Below are positions 48,481 to 61,091 of a DNA stretch of 64,000 nucleotides, piece by piece. Within the stretch, counting starts at the first letter, position 1. Each line of letters opens with the position of its first letter. Under the pieces are notes generated by a model, which saw only the letters and a list, made by a program, of their open reading frames with translations, was not told the origin of the DNA and did no database searches. The stretch is from Osmia lignaria lignaria (lineage: Eukaryota > Arthropoda > Insecta > Hymenoptera > Megachilidae), in contig NW_027478169.1 in the NCBI RefSeq assembly GCF_051020975.1, positions 5,270,001-5,334,000 on the forward strand, in the 5' to 3' direction. The position numbers were made by a program, and so were the translations under genes.

Positions 48481-49499
48481 AGAATTATGCTTCCTACAAT
48501 TTATGTTCTATCATATTTTTTGATCAGAAGCGTAGTTTTCGAGATATATCGAGATATTTAAAAGTTCCGAAGCCGCACCAACATAATAGAGATACAGAAA
48601 CACCGTGGCCCCTTTCGTTGAGATAACTCTGCACTAGTGCGAGCCGCAAATGCCACTTCCAGCTTAGCTGTGCAGAAGAAGAACAACAAGAAGAAGAAAT
48701 ATCTCGAAATATGTCCGTCAGGCCCCTTCCCTTGAGCTGAATCTGCAAATATCTCGGAAACGAAGCGAGCTATGGCAAAATGTTAAGAGACGTTTTTTGT
48801 AGAGAATTATGTTTCCTACAATTTATGTTCTATGATATTATTTGATCAGAAGCGTAGTTTTCGAGATATATCGAGATATTTAAAAGTTCCGAAGCCGCAC
48901 CAACATAATAGAGATACAGAAACACCGTGGCCCCTTTCTTTGAGATAACTCTGCACTAGTGCGAGCCGCAAATGCCACTTCCAGCTTAGCTGTGCAGAAG
49001 AAGAACAACAAGAAGAAGAAGTACCTCGAAATATGTCCGTCAGGCCCGTTCCTTTGAGCTGAATCTGCAAATATCTCGGAAACGAAGCGAGCTATGGCAA
49101 AATGTTGAGAGACGTTTTTTGTAGAGAATTATGTTTCCTACAATTTATGTTCTATGATATTTTTTGATCAGAAGCGTAGTTTTCGAGATATATCGAGATA
49201 TTTAAAAGTTCCGAAGCCGCACCAACATAATAGAGATACAGAAACACCGTGGCCCCTTTCTTTGAGATAACTCTGCACTAGTGCGAGCCGCAAATGCCAC
49301 TTCCAGCTTAGCTGTGCAGAAGAAGAACAACAAGAAGAAGAAGTATCTCGAAATATGTCCGTCAGGCCCGTTCCTTTGAGCTGAATCTGCAAATATCTCG
49401 GAAACGAAGCGAGCTATGGCAAAATGTTAAGAGACGTTTTTTGTAGAGAATTAAGTTTCCTACTTTTTATGTTCTATGATATTTTTTGATCAGATGCGT

Positions 49500-50150
49500 A
49501 GTTCTCGAGATATATCAAGATATTTAAAAGTTCCGAAGCCGCACCAACATAATAGAGATACAGAAACACCGTGGCCCCTTTCTTTGAGATATCTCTGCAC
49601 TATTGCGAGCTGCAAATGCCACTTCCAGCTTAGCTGTGCAGAAGAAGAACAACAAGAAGAAGAAATATCTCGAAATATGTCCGTGAGGCCCCTTCCCTTG
49701 AGATAAATCTGCAAATATCTCGGAAACGAAGCGAGCTATGGCAAAATGTTAAGAGACCTTATTTGTAGAGAATTAAGTTTCCTACTTTTTATGTTCTATG
49801 ATATTTTTTGATCAGATGCGTAGTTCTCGAGATATATCAAGATATTTAAAAGTTCCGAAACCGCACCAACATAATAGAGATACAGAAACACCGTGGCCCC
49901 TTTCTTTGAGATAACTCTGCACTAGTGCGAGCCGCAAATGCCACTTCCAGCTTAGCTGTGCAGAAGAAGAACAACAAGAAGAAGAAATATCTCGAAATAT
50001 GTCCGTTAGGCCCCTTCCCTTGAGATAAATCTGCAAATATCTCGGAAACAAAGCGAGCTATGGCAAAATGTTAAGAGACCTTTTTTGTAGAGAATTAAGT
50101 TTCCTACTTTTTATGTTCTATGATATTTTTTGATCAGAAGCGTAGTTTTC
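49500..50150 (+). repeat. Two-monomer block present three times, copy 1
   Basis: The linked variants TCCGTGAGGCC, GACCTTATTTGTAG (about 49,756) and CCGAAACCGC (about 49,856), with TCCGTTAGG, recur 6,440 bp (20 x 322) and 11,592 bp (36 x 322) downstream. Confidence 0.87.
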
Positions 50151-50184
50151 GAGATATATCGAGATATTTAAAAGTTCCGAAGAC

Positions 50185-51445
50185 GCACCAACATAATAGA
50201 GATACAGAAACACCGTGGCCCCTTTCTTTGAGATAACTGTGCACTAGTGCGAGCCGCAAATGCCACTTCCAGCTTAGCTGTGCAGAAGAAGAACAACAAG
50301 AAGAAGAAATATCTCGAAATATGTCCGTCAGGCCCCTTCCCTTGAGATATATCTGCAAATATCTCGGAAACGAAGCGAGCTATGGCAAAATGTTAAGAGA
50401 CCGTTTTTGTAGAGAATTATGTTTCCTACTTTTTATGTTCTATGATATTTTTTGATCAGACGCGTAGTTCTCCAGATATATCAAGATATTTAAAAGTTCC
50501 GAAGCCGCACCAACATAATAGAGATACAGAAACACCGTGGCCTCTTTCTTTGAGATAACTCTGCACTATTGCGAGCTGCAAATGCCACTTCCAGCTTAGC
50601 TGTGCAGAGGAAGAACAACAAGAAGAAGAAATAGCTCGAAATATGTCCGTCAGGCCCCTTCCCTTGAGATAAATCTGCAAATATCTCGGAAACGAAGCGA
50701 GCTATGGCAAAATGTTAAGAGACCTTTTTTGTAGAGAATTATGTTTCCTACTTTTTATGTTCTATGATATTTTTTGTTCAGACGCGTAGTTCTCGAGATA
50801 TATCAAGATATTTAAAAGTTCCGAAGCCGCACCAACATAATAGAGATACAGAAACACCGTGGCCCCTTTCTTTGAGATATCTCTGCACTATTGCGAGCTG
50901 CAAATGCCACTTCCAGCTTAGCTGTGCAGAAGAAGAACAACAAGAAGAAGAAATATCTCGAAATATGTCCGTTAGGCCCCTTCCCTTGAGATAAATCTGC
51001 AAATATCTCGGAAACGAAGCGAGCTATGGCAAAATGTTAAGAGACGTTTTTTGTAGAGAATTATGTTTCCTACAATTTATGTTCTATGATATTTTTTGAT
51101 CAGAAGCGTAGTTTTCGAGATATATCGAGATATGTAAAAGTTCCGAAGACGCACCAACATAATAGAGATACAGAAACACCGTGGCCCCTTTCTTTGAGAT
51201 AACTGTGCACTAGTGCGAGCCGCAAATGCCACTTCCAGCTTAGCTGTGCAGAAGAAGAACAACAAGAAGAAGAAATATCTCGAAATATGTCCGTTAGGCC
51301 CCTTCCCTTGAGATAAATCTGCAAATATCTCGGAGACGATGCGAGCTATGGCAAAATGTTAAGAGACGTTTTTTGTAGAGAATTATGTTTCCTACAATTT
51401 ATGTTCTATGATATTTTTTGATCAGAAGCGTAGTTTTCGAGATAT
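50185..51445 (+). repeat. Four-monomer HOR of the right domain, copy 1
   Basis: Recurs 1,288 bp downstream. Shared private markers are CCAGATATATC (about 50,472), TGGCCTC (about 50,539), TTTGTTCAGACG (about 50,772) and GGAGACGATGCG (about 51,331). A private ATAGCTCG (about 50,632) marks this copy. Confidence 0.9.
50764..50994 (+). other. Plus-strand 76-codon ATG frame in a subset of monomers; probably chance
   Basis: An ATG at the conserved ATGATATTTTTT site opens a 76-codon frame only where GAGATAACTC has become GAGATATCTC, turning an in-frame TAA into TAT. The same frame is at 41,429, 44,325, 49,476, 50,764, 52,052, 53,662, 55,272, 55,916, 57,526, 59,780 and 61,068, all in the right-hand domain. 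Elsewhere the stop is present. The predicted peptide has a Glu/Gln run from the GAA tract and no recognised domain. The spread of this variant is better explained by amplification of its monomer than by selection on a protein. Confidence 0.12.
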
Positions 51446-51472
51446 ATCAAGATATTTAAAAGTTCCGAAGCC

Positions 51473-52733
51473 GCACCAACATAATAGAGATACAGAAACA
51501 CCGTGGCCCCTTTCTTTGAGATAACTGTGCACTAGTGCGAGCCGCAAATGCCACTTCCAGCTTAGCTGTGCAGAAGAAGAACAACAAGAAGAAGAAATAT
51601 CTCGAAATATGTCCGTCAGGCCCCTTCCCTTGAGATATATCTGCAAATATCTCGGAAACGAAGCGAGCTATGGCAAAATGTTAAGAGACCGTTTTTGTAG
51701 AGAATTATGTTTCCTACTTTTTATGTTCTATGATATTTTTTGATCAGACGCGTAGTTCTCCAGATATATCAAGATATTTAAAAGTTCCGGAGCCGCACCA
51801 ACATAATAGAGATACAGAAACACCGTGGCCTCTTTCTTTGAGATAACTCTGCACTATTGCGAGCTGCAAATGCCACTTCCAGCTTAGCTGTGCAGAGGAA
51901 GAACAACAAGAAGAAGAAATATCTCGAAATATGTCCGTCAGGCCCCTTCCCTTGAGATAAATCTGCAAATATCTCGGAAACGAAGCGAGCTATGGCAAAA
52001 TGTTAAGAGACCTTTTTTGTAGAGAATTATGTTTCCTACTTTTTATGTTCTATGATATTTTTTGTTCAGACGCGTAGTTCTCGAGATATATCAAGATATT
52101 TAAAAGTTCCGAAGCCGCACCAACATAATAGAGATACAGAAACACCGTGGCCCCTTTCTTTGAGATATCTCTGCACTATTGCGAGCTGCAAATGCCACTT
52201 CCAGCTTAGCTGTGCAGAAGAAGAACAACAAGAAGAAGAAATATCTCGAAATATGTCCGTTAGGCCCCTTCCCTTGAGATAAATCTGCAAATATCTCGGA
52301 AACGAAGCGAGCTATGGCAAAATGTTAAGAGACGTTTTTTGTAGAGAATTATGTTTCCTACAATTTATCTTCTATGATATTTTTTGATCAGAAGCGTAGT
52401 TTTCGAGATATATCGAGATATGTAAAAGTTCCGAAGACGCACCAACATAATAGAGATACAGAAACACCGTGGCCCCTTTCTTTGAGATAACTGTGCACTA
52501 GTGCGAGCCGCAAATGCCACTTCCAGCTTAGCTGTGCAGAAGAAGAACAACAAGAAGAAGAAATATCTCGAAATATGTCCGTTAGGCCCCTTCCCTTGAG
52601 ATAAATCTGCAAATATCTCGGAGACGATGCGAGCTATGGCAAAATGTTAAGAGACGTTTTTTGTAGAGAATTATGTTTCCTACAATTTATGTTCTATGAT
52701 ATTTTTTGATCAGAAGCGTAGTTTTCGAGATAT
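51473..52733 (+). repeat. Four-monomer HOR of the right domain, copy 2
   Basis: The second copy of 50,185-51,445. Private changes are CCGGAGCC (about 51,787) and TTTATCTTC (about 52,366). Both copies contain a monomer that has lost the GATC site (TTGTTCAG). Confidence 0.9.
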
Positions 52734-55700
52734 ATCGAGATATGTAAAAGTTCCGAAGACGCACCAACATAATAGAGATACAGAAACACCGTGGCCCCTT
52801 TCTTTGAGATAACTGTGCACTAGTGCGAGCCGCAAATGCCACTTCCAGCTTAGCTGTGCAGAAGAAGAACAACAAGAAGAAGAAATATCTCGAAATATGT
52901 CCGTCAGGCCCCTTCCCTTGAGATATATCTGCAAATATCTCGGAAACGAAGCGAGCTATGGCAAAATGTTGAGAGACCGTTTTTGTAGAGAATTATGTTT
53001 CCTACTTTTTATGTTCTATGATATTTTTTGATCAGACGCGTAGTTCTCGAGATATATCAAGATATTTAAAAGTTCCGAAGACGCACCAACATAATAGAGA
53101 TACAGAAACACCGTGGCCCCTTTCTTTGAGATAACTGTGCACTAGTGCGAGCCGCAAATGCCACTTCCAGCTTAGCTGTGCAGAAGAAGAACAACAAGAA
53201 GAAGAAATATCTCGAAATATGTCCGTCAGGCCCCTTCCCTTGAGATATATCTGCAAATATCTCGGAAACGAAGCGAGCTATGGCAAAATGTTAAGAGACC
53301 GTTTTTGTAGAGAATTATGTTTCCTACTTTTTATGTTCTATGATATTTTTTGATCAGACGCGTAGTTCTCGAGATATATCAAGATATTTAAAAGTTCCGA
53401 AGCCGCACCAACATAATAGAGATACAGAAACACCGTGGCCTCTTTCTTTGAGATAACTCTGCACTATTGCGAGCTGCAAATGCCACTTCCAGCTTAGCTG
53501 TGCAGAAGAAGAACAACAAGAAGAAGAAATATCTCGAAATATGTCCGTCAGGCCCCTTCTCTTGAGATAAATCTGCAAATATCTCGGAAACGAAGAGAGC
53601 TATGGCAAAATGTTAAGAGACCTTTTTTGTAGAGAATTAAGTTTCCTACTTTTCATGTTCTATGATATTTTTTGATCAGATGCGTAGTTCTCGAGATATA
53701 TCAAGATATTTAAAAGTTCCGAAGCCGCACCAACATAATAGAGATACAGAAACACCGTGGCCCCTTTCTTTGAGATATCTCTGCACTATTGCGAGCTGCA
53801 AATGCCACTTCCAGCTTAGCTGTGCAGAAGAAGAACAACAAGAAGAAGAAATATCTCGAAATATGTCCGTCAGGCCCCTTCCCTTGAAATAAATATGCAA
53901 ATATCTCGGAAACGAAGCGAGCTATGGCAAAATGTTGAGAGACCTTTTTTGTAGAGAATTAAGTTTCCTACTTTTTATGTTCTATGATATTTTTTGATCA
54001 GATGCGTAGTTCTCGAGATATATCAAGATATTTAAAAGTTCCGAAGCCGCACCAACGTAATAGAGATACAGAAACACCGTGGCCCCTTTCTTTGAGATAA
54101 ATCTGCACTATTGCGAGCTGTAAATGCCACTTCCAGCTTAGCTGTGCAGAAGAAGAACAACAAGAAGAAGAAATATCTCGAAATATGTCCGTCAGGCCCC
54201 TTCCCTTGAGATATATCTGCAAATATCTCGGAAACGAAGCGAGCTCTGGCAAAATGTTAAGAGACCTTTTTTGTAGAGAATTATGTTTCCTACAATTTAT
54301 GTTCTATGATATTTTTTGATCAGAAGCGTAGTTTTCGAGATATATCGAGATATTTAAAAGTTCCGAAGCCGCACCAACATAATAGAGATACGGAAACACC
54401 GTGGCCCCTTTCTTTGAGATAACTCTGCAATAGTGCGAGCCGCAAATGCCACTTCCAGCTTAGCTGTGCAGAAGAAGAACAACAAGAAGAAGAAATATCT
54501 CGAAATATGTCCGTCAGGCCCCTTCCCTTGAGATAAATATGCAAATATCTCGGAAACGAAGCGAGCTATGGCAAAATGTTAAGAGACCTTTTTTGTAGAG
54601 AATTAAGTTTCCTACTTTTTATGTTCTATGATATTTTTTGATCAGATGCGTAGTTCTCGAGATATATCAAGATATTTAAAAGTTCCGGAGCCGCACCAAC
54701 ATAATAGAGATACAGAAACACCGTGGCCCCTTTCTTTGAGATAACTCTGCACTATTGCGAGCTGCAAATGCCACTTCCAGCTTAGCTGTGCAGAGGAAGA
54801 ACAACAAGAAGAAGAAATATCTCGAAATATGTCCGTCAGGCCAGTTCCTTTGAGCTGAATCTGCAAATATCTCGGAAACGGAGCGAGCTATGGCAAAATG
54901 TTAAGAGACGTTTTTTGTAGAGAATTATGTTTCCTACAATTTATGTTCTATGATATTTTTTGATCAGAAGCGTAGTTTTCGAGATATATCGAGATACTTA
55001 AAAGTTCCGAAGCCGCACCAACATAATAGAGATACAGAAACACCGTGGCCCCTTTCTTTGAGATAACTGTGCACTAGTGCGAGCCGCAAATGCCACTTCC
55101 AGCTTAGCTGTGCAGAAGAAGAACAACAAGAAGAAGAAATATCTCGAAATATGTCCGTCAGGCCCCTTCCCTTGAGATAAATCTGCAAATATCTCGGAAA
55201 CGAAGCGAGCTATGGCAAAATGTTAAGAGACCTTTTTTGTAGAGAATTATGTTTCCTACTTTTTATGTTCTATGATATTTTTTGATCAGACGCGTAGTTC
55301 TCGAGATATATCAAGATATTTAAAAGTTCCGAAGCCGCATCAACATAATAGAGATACAGAAACACCGTGGCCCCTTTCTTTGAGATATCTCTGCACTATT
55401 GCGAGCTGCAAATGCCACTTCCAGCTTAGCTGTGCAGAAGAAGAACAACAAGAAGAAGAAATATCTCGAAATATGTCCGTTAGGCCCCTTCCCTTGAGAT
55501 AAATCTGCAAATATCTCGGAAACGAAGCGAGCTATGGCAAAATCTTAAGAGACGTTTTTTGTAGAGAATTATGTTTCCTACAATTTATGTTCTATGATAT
55601 TTTTTGATCAGAAGCGTAGTTTTCGAGATATATCGAGATATGTAAAAGTTCCGAAGACGCACCAACATAATAGAGATACAGAAACACCGTGGCCCCTTTC

Positions 55701-55939
55701 TTTGAGATAACTGTGCACTAGTGCGAGCCGCAAATCCCACTTCCAGCTTAGCTGTGCAGAAGAAGAACAACAAGAAGAAGAAATATCTCGAAATATGTCC
55801 GTCAGGCCCCTTCCCTTGAGATAAATCTGCAAATATCTCGGAAACGAAGCGAGCTATGGCAAAATGTTAAGAGACCTTTTTTGTAGAGAATTATGTTTCC
55901 TACATTTTATGTTCTATGATATTTTTTGATCAGACGCGT

Positions 55940-56590
55940 AGTTCTCGAGATATATCAAGATATTTAAAAGTTCCGAAGCCGCACCAACATAATAGAGATA
56001 CAGAAACACCGTGGCCCCTTTCTTTGAGATATCTCTGCACTATTGCGAGCTGCAAATGCCACTTCCAGCTTAGCTGTGCAGAAGAAGAACAACAAGAAGA
56101 AGAAATATCTCGAAATATGTCCGTGAGGCCCCTTCCCTTGAGATAAATCTGCAAATATCTCGGAAACGAAGCGAGCTATGGCAAAATGTTAAGAGACCTT
56201 ATTTGTAGAGAATTAAGTTTCCTACTTTTTATGTTCTATGATATTTTTTGATCAGATGCGTAGTTCTCGAGATATATCAAGATATTTAAAAGTTCCGAAA
56301 CCGCACCAACATAATAGAGATACAGAAACACCGTGGCCCCTTTCTTTGAGATAACTCTGCACTAGTGCGAGCCGCAAATGCCACTTCCAGCTTAGCTGTG
56401 CAGAAGAAGAACAACAAGAAGAAGAAATATCTCGAAATATGTCCGTTAGGCCCCTTCCCTTGAGATAAATCTGCAAATATCTCGGAAACAAAGCGAGCTA
56501 TGGCAAAATGTTAAGAGACCTTTTTTGTAGAGAATTAAGTTTCCTACTTTTTATGTTCTATGATATTTTTTGATCAGAAGCGTAGTTTTC
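55940..56590 (+). repeat. Two-monomer block present three times, copy 2
   Basis: The same linked variants as 49,500-50,150, 6,440 bp later (TTATTTG at about 56,199, GAAACCGC at about 56,298). It also shares AACAAAGCG (about 56,487) with copy 1. Confidence 0.87.
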
Positions 56591-57220
56591 GAGATATATC
56601 GAGATATGTAAAAGTTCCGAAGACGCACCAACATAATAGAGATACAGAAACACCGTGGCCCCTTTCTTTGAGATAACTGTGCACTAGTGCGAGCCGCAAA
56701 TGCCACTTCCAGCTTAGCTGTGCAGAAGAAGAACAACAAGAAGAAGAAATATCTCGAAATATGTCCGTTAGGCCCCTTCCCTTGAGATAAATCTGCAAAT
56801 ATCTCGGAAACGAAGCGAGCTATGGCAAAATGTTAAGAGACGTTTTTTGTAGAGAATTATGTTTCCTATAATTTATGTTCTATGATATTTTTTGATCAGA
56901 AGCGTAGTTTTCGAGATATATCGAGATATGTAAAAGTTCCGAAGACGCACCAACATAATAGAGATACAGAAACACCGTGGCCCCTTTCTTTGAGATAACT
57001 GTGCACTAGTGCGAGCCGCAAATGCCACTTCCAGCTTAGCTGTGCAGAAGAAGAACAACAAGAAGAAGAAATATCTCGAAATATGTCCGTCAGGCCCCTT
57101 CCCTTGAGATATATCTGCAAATATCTCGGAAACGAAGCGAGCTATGGCAAAATGTTGAGAGACCGTTTTTGTAGAGAATTATGTTTCCTACTTTTTATGT
57201 TCTATGATATTTTTTGATCA
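56574..57220 (+). repeat. AGATATGTAAAAG doublet, copy 1
   Basis: Two adjacent AGATATGTAAAAG monomers, the second preceded by CCTATAATTT (about 56,864), recur 1,288 bp downstream. Both copies end in TGTTGAGAGACCG (about 57,153). Confidence 0.86.
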
Positions 57221-58070
57221 GAAGCGTAGGTTTCGAGATATATCGAGATACTTAAAAGTTCCGAAGCCGCACCAACATAATAGAGATACAGAAACACCGT
57301 GGCCCCTTTCTTTGAGATAACTGTGCACTAGTGCGAGCCGCAAATGCCACTTCCAGCTTAGCTGTGCAGAAGAAGAACAACAAGAAGAAGAAATATCTCG
57401 AAATATGTCCGTCAGGCCCCTTCCCTTGAGATAAATCTGCAAATATCTCGGAAACGAAGCGAGCTATGGCAAAATGTTAAGAGACCTTTTTTGTAGAGAA
57501 TTATGTTTCCTACTTTTTATGTTCTATGATATTTTTTGATCAGACGCGTAGTTCTCGAGATATATCAAGATATTTAAAAGTTCCGAAGCCGCACCAACAT
57601 AATAGAGATACAGAAACACCGTGGCCCCTTTCTTTGAGATATCTCTGCACTATTGCGAGCTGCAAATGCCACTTCCAGCTTAGCTGTGCAGAAGAAGAAC
57701 AACAAGAAGAAGAAATATCTCGAAATATGTCCGTTAGGCCCCTTCCCTTGAGATAAATCTGCAAATATCTCGGAAACGAAGCGAGCTATGGCAAAATGTT
57801 AAGAGACGTTTTTTGTAGAGAATTATGTTTCCTACAATTTATGTTCTATGATATTTTTTGATCAGAAGCGTAGTTTTCGAGATATATCGAGATATGTAAA
57901 AGTTCCGAAGACGCACCAACATAATAGAGATACAGAAACACCGTGGCCCCTTTCTTTGAGATAACTGTGCACTAGTGCGAGCCGCAAATGCCACTTCCAG
58001 CTTAGCTGTGCAGAAGAAGAACAACAAGAAGAAGAAATATCTCGAAATATGTCCGTTAGGCCCCTTCCCT
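57218..58070 (+). repeat. Seven-monomer-spaced duplication, copy 1
   Basis: Matches 59,472-60,324 at 2,254 bp (7 x 322). It starts with the rare GCGTAGGTTTCG (about 57,225) and runs through a GAGATATCTCTGC monomer and an AGATATGTAAAAG monomer. Confidence 0.86.
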
Positions 58071-58508
58071 TGAGATAAATCTGCAAATATCTCGGAAACG
58101 AAGCGAGCTATGGCAAAATGTTAAGAGACGTTTTTTGTAGAGAATTATGTTTCCTATAATTTATGTTCTATGATATTTTTTGATCAGAAGCGTAGTTTTC
58201 GAGATATATCGAGATATGTAAAAGTTCCGAAGACGCACCAACATAATAGAGATACAGAAACACCGTGGCCCCTTTCTTTGAGATAACTGTGCACTAGTGC
58301 GAGCCGCAAATGCCACTTCCAGCTTAGCTGTGCAGAAGAAGAACAACAAGAAGAAGAAATATCTCGAAATATGTCCGTCAGGCCCCTTCCCTTGAGATAT
58401 ATCTGCAAATATCTCGGAAACGAAGCGAGCTATGGCAAAATGTTGAGAGACCGTTTTTGTAGAGAATTATGTTTCCTACTTTTTATGTTCTATGATATTT
58501 TTTGATCA
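57862..58508 (+). repeat. AGATATGTAAAAG doublet, copy 2
   Basis: The second copy of 56,574-57,220; CCTATAATTT is at about 58,152. The same doublet arrangement without CCTATAATTT is seen at 41,765, 44,661 and 52,388. Confidence 0.86.
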
Positions 58509-59471
58509 GACGCGTAGTTCTCGAGATATATCAAGATATTTAAAAGTTCCGAAGACGCACCAACATAATAGAGATACAGAAACACCGTGGCCCCTTTCTT
58601 TGAGATAACTGTGCACTAGTGCGAGCCGCAAATGCCACTTCCAGCTTAGCTGTGCAGAAGAAGAACAACAAGAAGAAGAAATATCTCGAAATATGTCCGT
58701 TAGGCCCCTTCCCTTGAGATAAATCTGCAAATATCTCGGAAACAAAGCGAGCTATGGCAAAATGTTAAGAGACCTTTTTTGTAGAGAATTAAGTTTCCTA
58801 CTTTTTATGTTCTATGATATTTTTTGATCAGAAGCGTAGTTTTCGAGATATATCGAGATATTTAAAAGTTCCGAAGACGCACCAACATAATAGAGATACA
58901 GAAACACCGTGGCCCCTTTCTTTGAGATAACTGTGCACTAGTGCGAGCCGCAAATGCCACTTCCAGCTTAGCTGTGCAGAAGAAGAACAACAAGAAGAAG
59001 AAATATCTCGAAATATGTCCGTCAGGCCCCTTCCCTTGAGATAAATCTGCAAATATCTCGGAAACGAAGCGAGCTATGGCAAAATGTTAAGAGACGTCTT
59101 TTGTAGAGAATTATGTTTCCTACAATTTATGTTCTATGATATTTTTTGATCAGAAGCGTAGGTTTCGAGATATATCGAGATACTTAAAAGTTCCGAAGCC
59201 GCACCAACATAATAGAGATACAGAAACACCGTGGCCCCTTTCTTTGAGATAACTGTGCACTAGTGCGAGCCGCAAATGCCACTTCCAGCTTAGCTGTGCA
59301 GAAGAAGAACAACAAGAAGAAGAAATATCTCGAAATATGTCCGTCAGGCCCCTTCCCTTGAGATAAATCTGCAAATATCTCGGAAACGAAGCGAGCTATG
59401 GCAAAATGTTAAGAGACGTTTTTTGTAGAGAATTATGTTTCCTACAATTTATGTTCTATGATATTTTTTGA

Positions 59472-60324
59472 TCAGAAGCGTAGGTTTCGAGATATATCGA
59501 GATACTTAAAAGTTCCGAAGCCGCACCAACATAATAGAGATACAGAAACACCGTGGCCCCTTTCTTTGAGATAACTGTGCACTAGTGCGAGCCGCAAATG
59601 CCACTTCCAGCTTAGCTGTGCAGAAGAAGAACAACAAGAAGAAGAAATATCTCGAAATATGTCCGTCAGGCCCCTTCCCTTGAGATAAATCTGCAAATAT
59701 CTCGGAAACGAAGCGAGCTATGGCAAAATGTTAAGAGACCTTTTTTGTAGAGAATTATGTTTCCTACTTTTTATGTTCTATGATATTTTTTGATCAGACG
59801 CGTAGTTCTCGAGATATATCAAGATATTTAAAAGTTCCGAAGCCGCACCAACATAATAGAGATACAGAAACACCGTGGCCCCTTTCTTTGAGATATCTCT
59901 GCACTATTGCGAGCTGCAAATGCCACTTCCAGCTTAGCTGTGCAGAAGAAGAACAACAAGAAGAAGAAATATCTCGAAATATGTCCGTTAGGCCCCTTCC
60001 CTTGAGATAAATCTGCAAATATCTCGGAAACGAAGCGAGCTATGGCAAAATGTTAAGAGACGTTTTTTGTAGAGAATTATGTTTCCTACAATTTATGTTC
60101 TATGATATTTTTTGATCAGAAGCGTAGTTTTCGAGATATATCGAGATATGTAAAAGTTCCGAAGACGCACCAACATAATAGAGATACAGAAACACCGTGG
60201 CCCCTTTCTTTGAGATAACTGTGCACTAGTGCGAGTCGCAAATGCCACTTCCAGCTTAGCTGTGCAGAAGAAGAACAACAAGAAGAAGAAATATCTCGAA
60301 ATATGTCCGTCAGGCCCCTTCCCT
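59472..60324 (+). repeat. Seven-monomer-spaced duplication, copy 2
   Basis: The second copy of 57,218-58,070. Its first monomer is itself tandemly doubled: 59,150 and 59,472 both carry GCGTAGGTTTCG (about 59,157 and 59,479). It has a private GAGTCGC (about 60,234). Confidence 0.86.
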
Positions 60325-61091
60325 TGAGATATATCTGCAAATATCTCGGAAACGAAGCGAGCTATGGCAAAATGTTGAGAGACCGTTTTTGTAGAGAATT
60401 ATGTTTCCTACTTTTTATGTTCTATGATATTTTTTGATCAGAGGCGTAGTTCTCGAGATATATCAAGATATTTAAAAGTTCCGAAGCCGCACCAACATAA
60501 TAGAGATACAGAAACACCGTGGCCTCTTTCTTTGAGATAACTCTGCACTATTGCGAGCTGCAAATGCCACTTCCAGCTTAGCTGTGCAGAAGAAGAACAA
60601 CAAGAAGAAGAAATATCTCGAAATATGTCCGTCAGGCCCCTTCTCTTGAGATAAATCTGCAAATATCTCGGAAACGAAGAGAGCTATGGCAAAATGTTAA
60701 GAGACCTTTTTTGTAGAGAATTAAGTTTCCTACTTTTTATGTTCTATGATATTTTTTGATCAGAAGCGTAGTTTTCGAGATATATCGAGATACTTAAAAG
60801 TTCCGAAGCCGCACCAACATAATAGAGATACAGAAACACCGTGGCCCCTTTCTTTGAGATAACTGTGCACTAGTGCGAGCCGCAAATGCCACTTCCAGCT
60901 TAGCTGTGCAGAAGAAGAACAACAAGAAGAAGAAATATCTCGAAATATGTCCGTCAGGCCCCTTCCCTTGAGATAAATCTGCAAATATCTCGGAAACGAA
61001 GCGAGCTATGGCAAAATGTTAAGAGACCTTTTTTGTAGAGAATTATGTTTCCTACTTTTTATGTTCTATGATATTTTTTGATCAGACGCGT

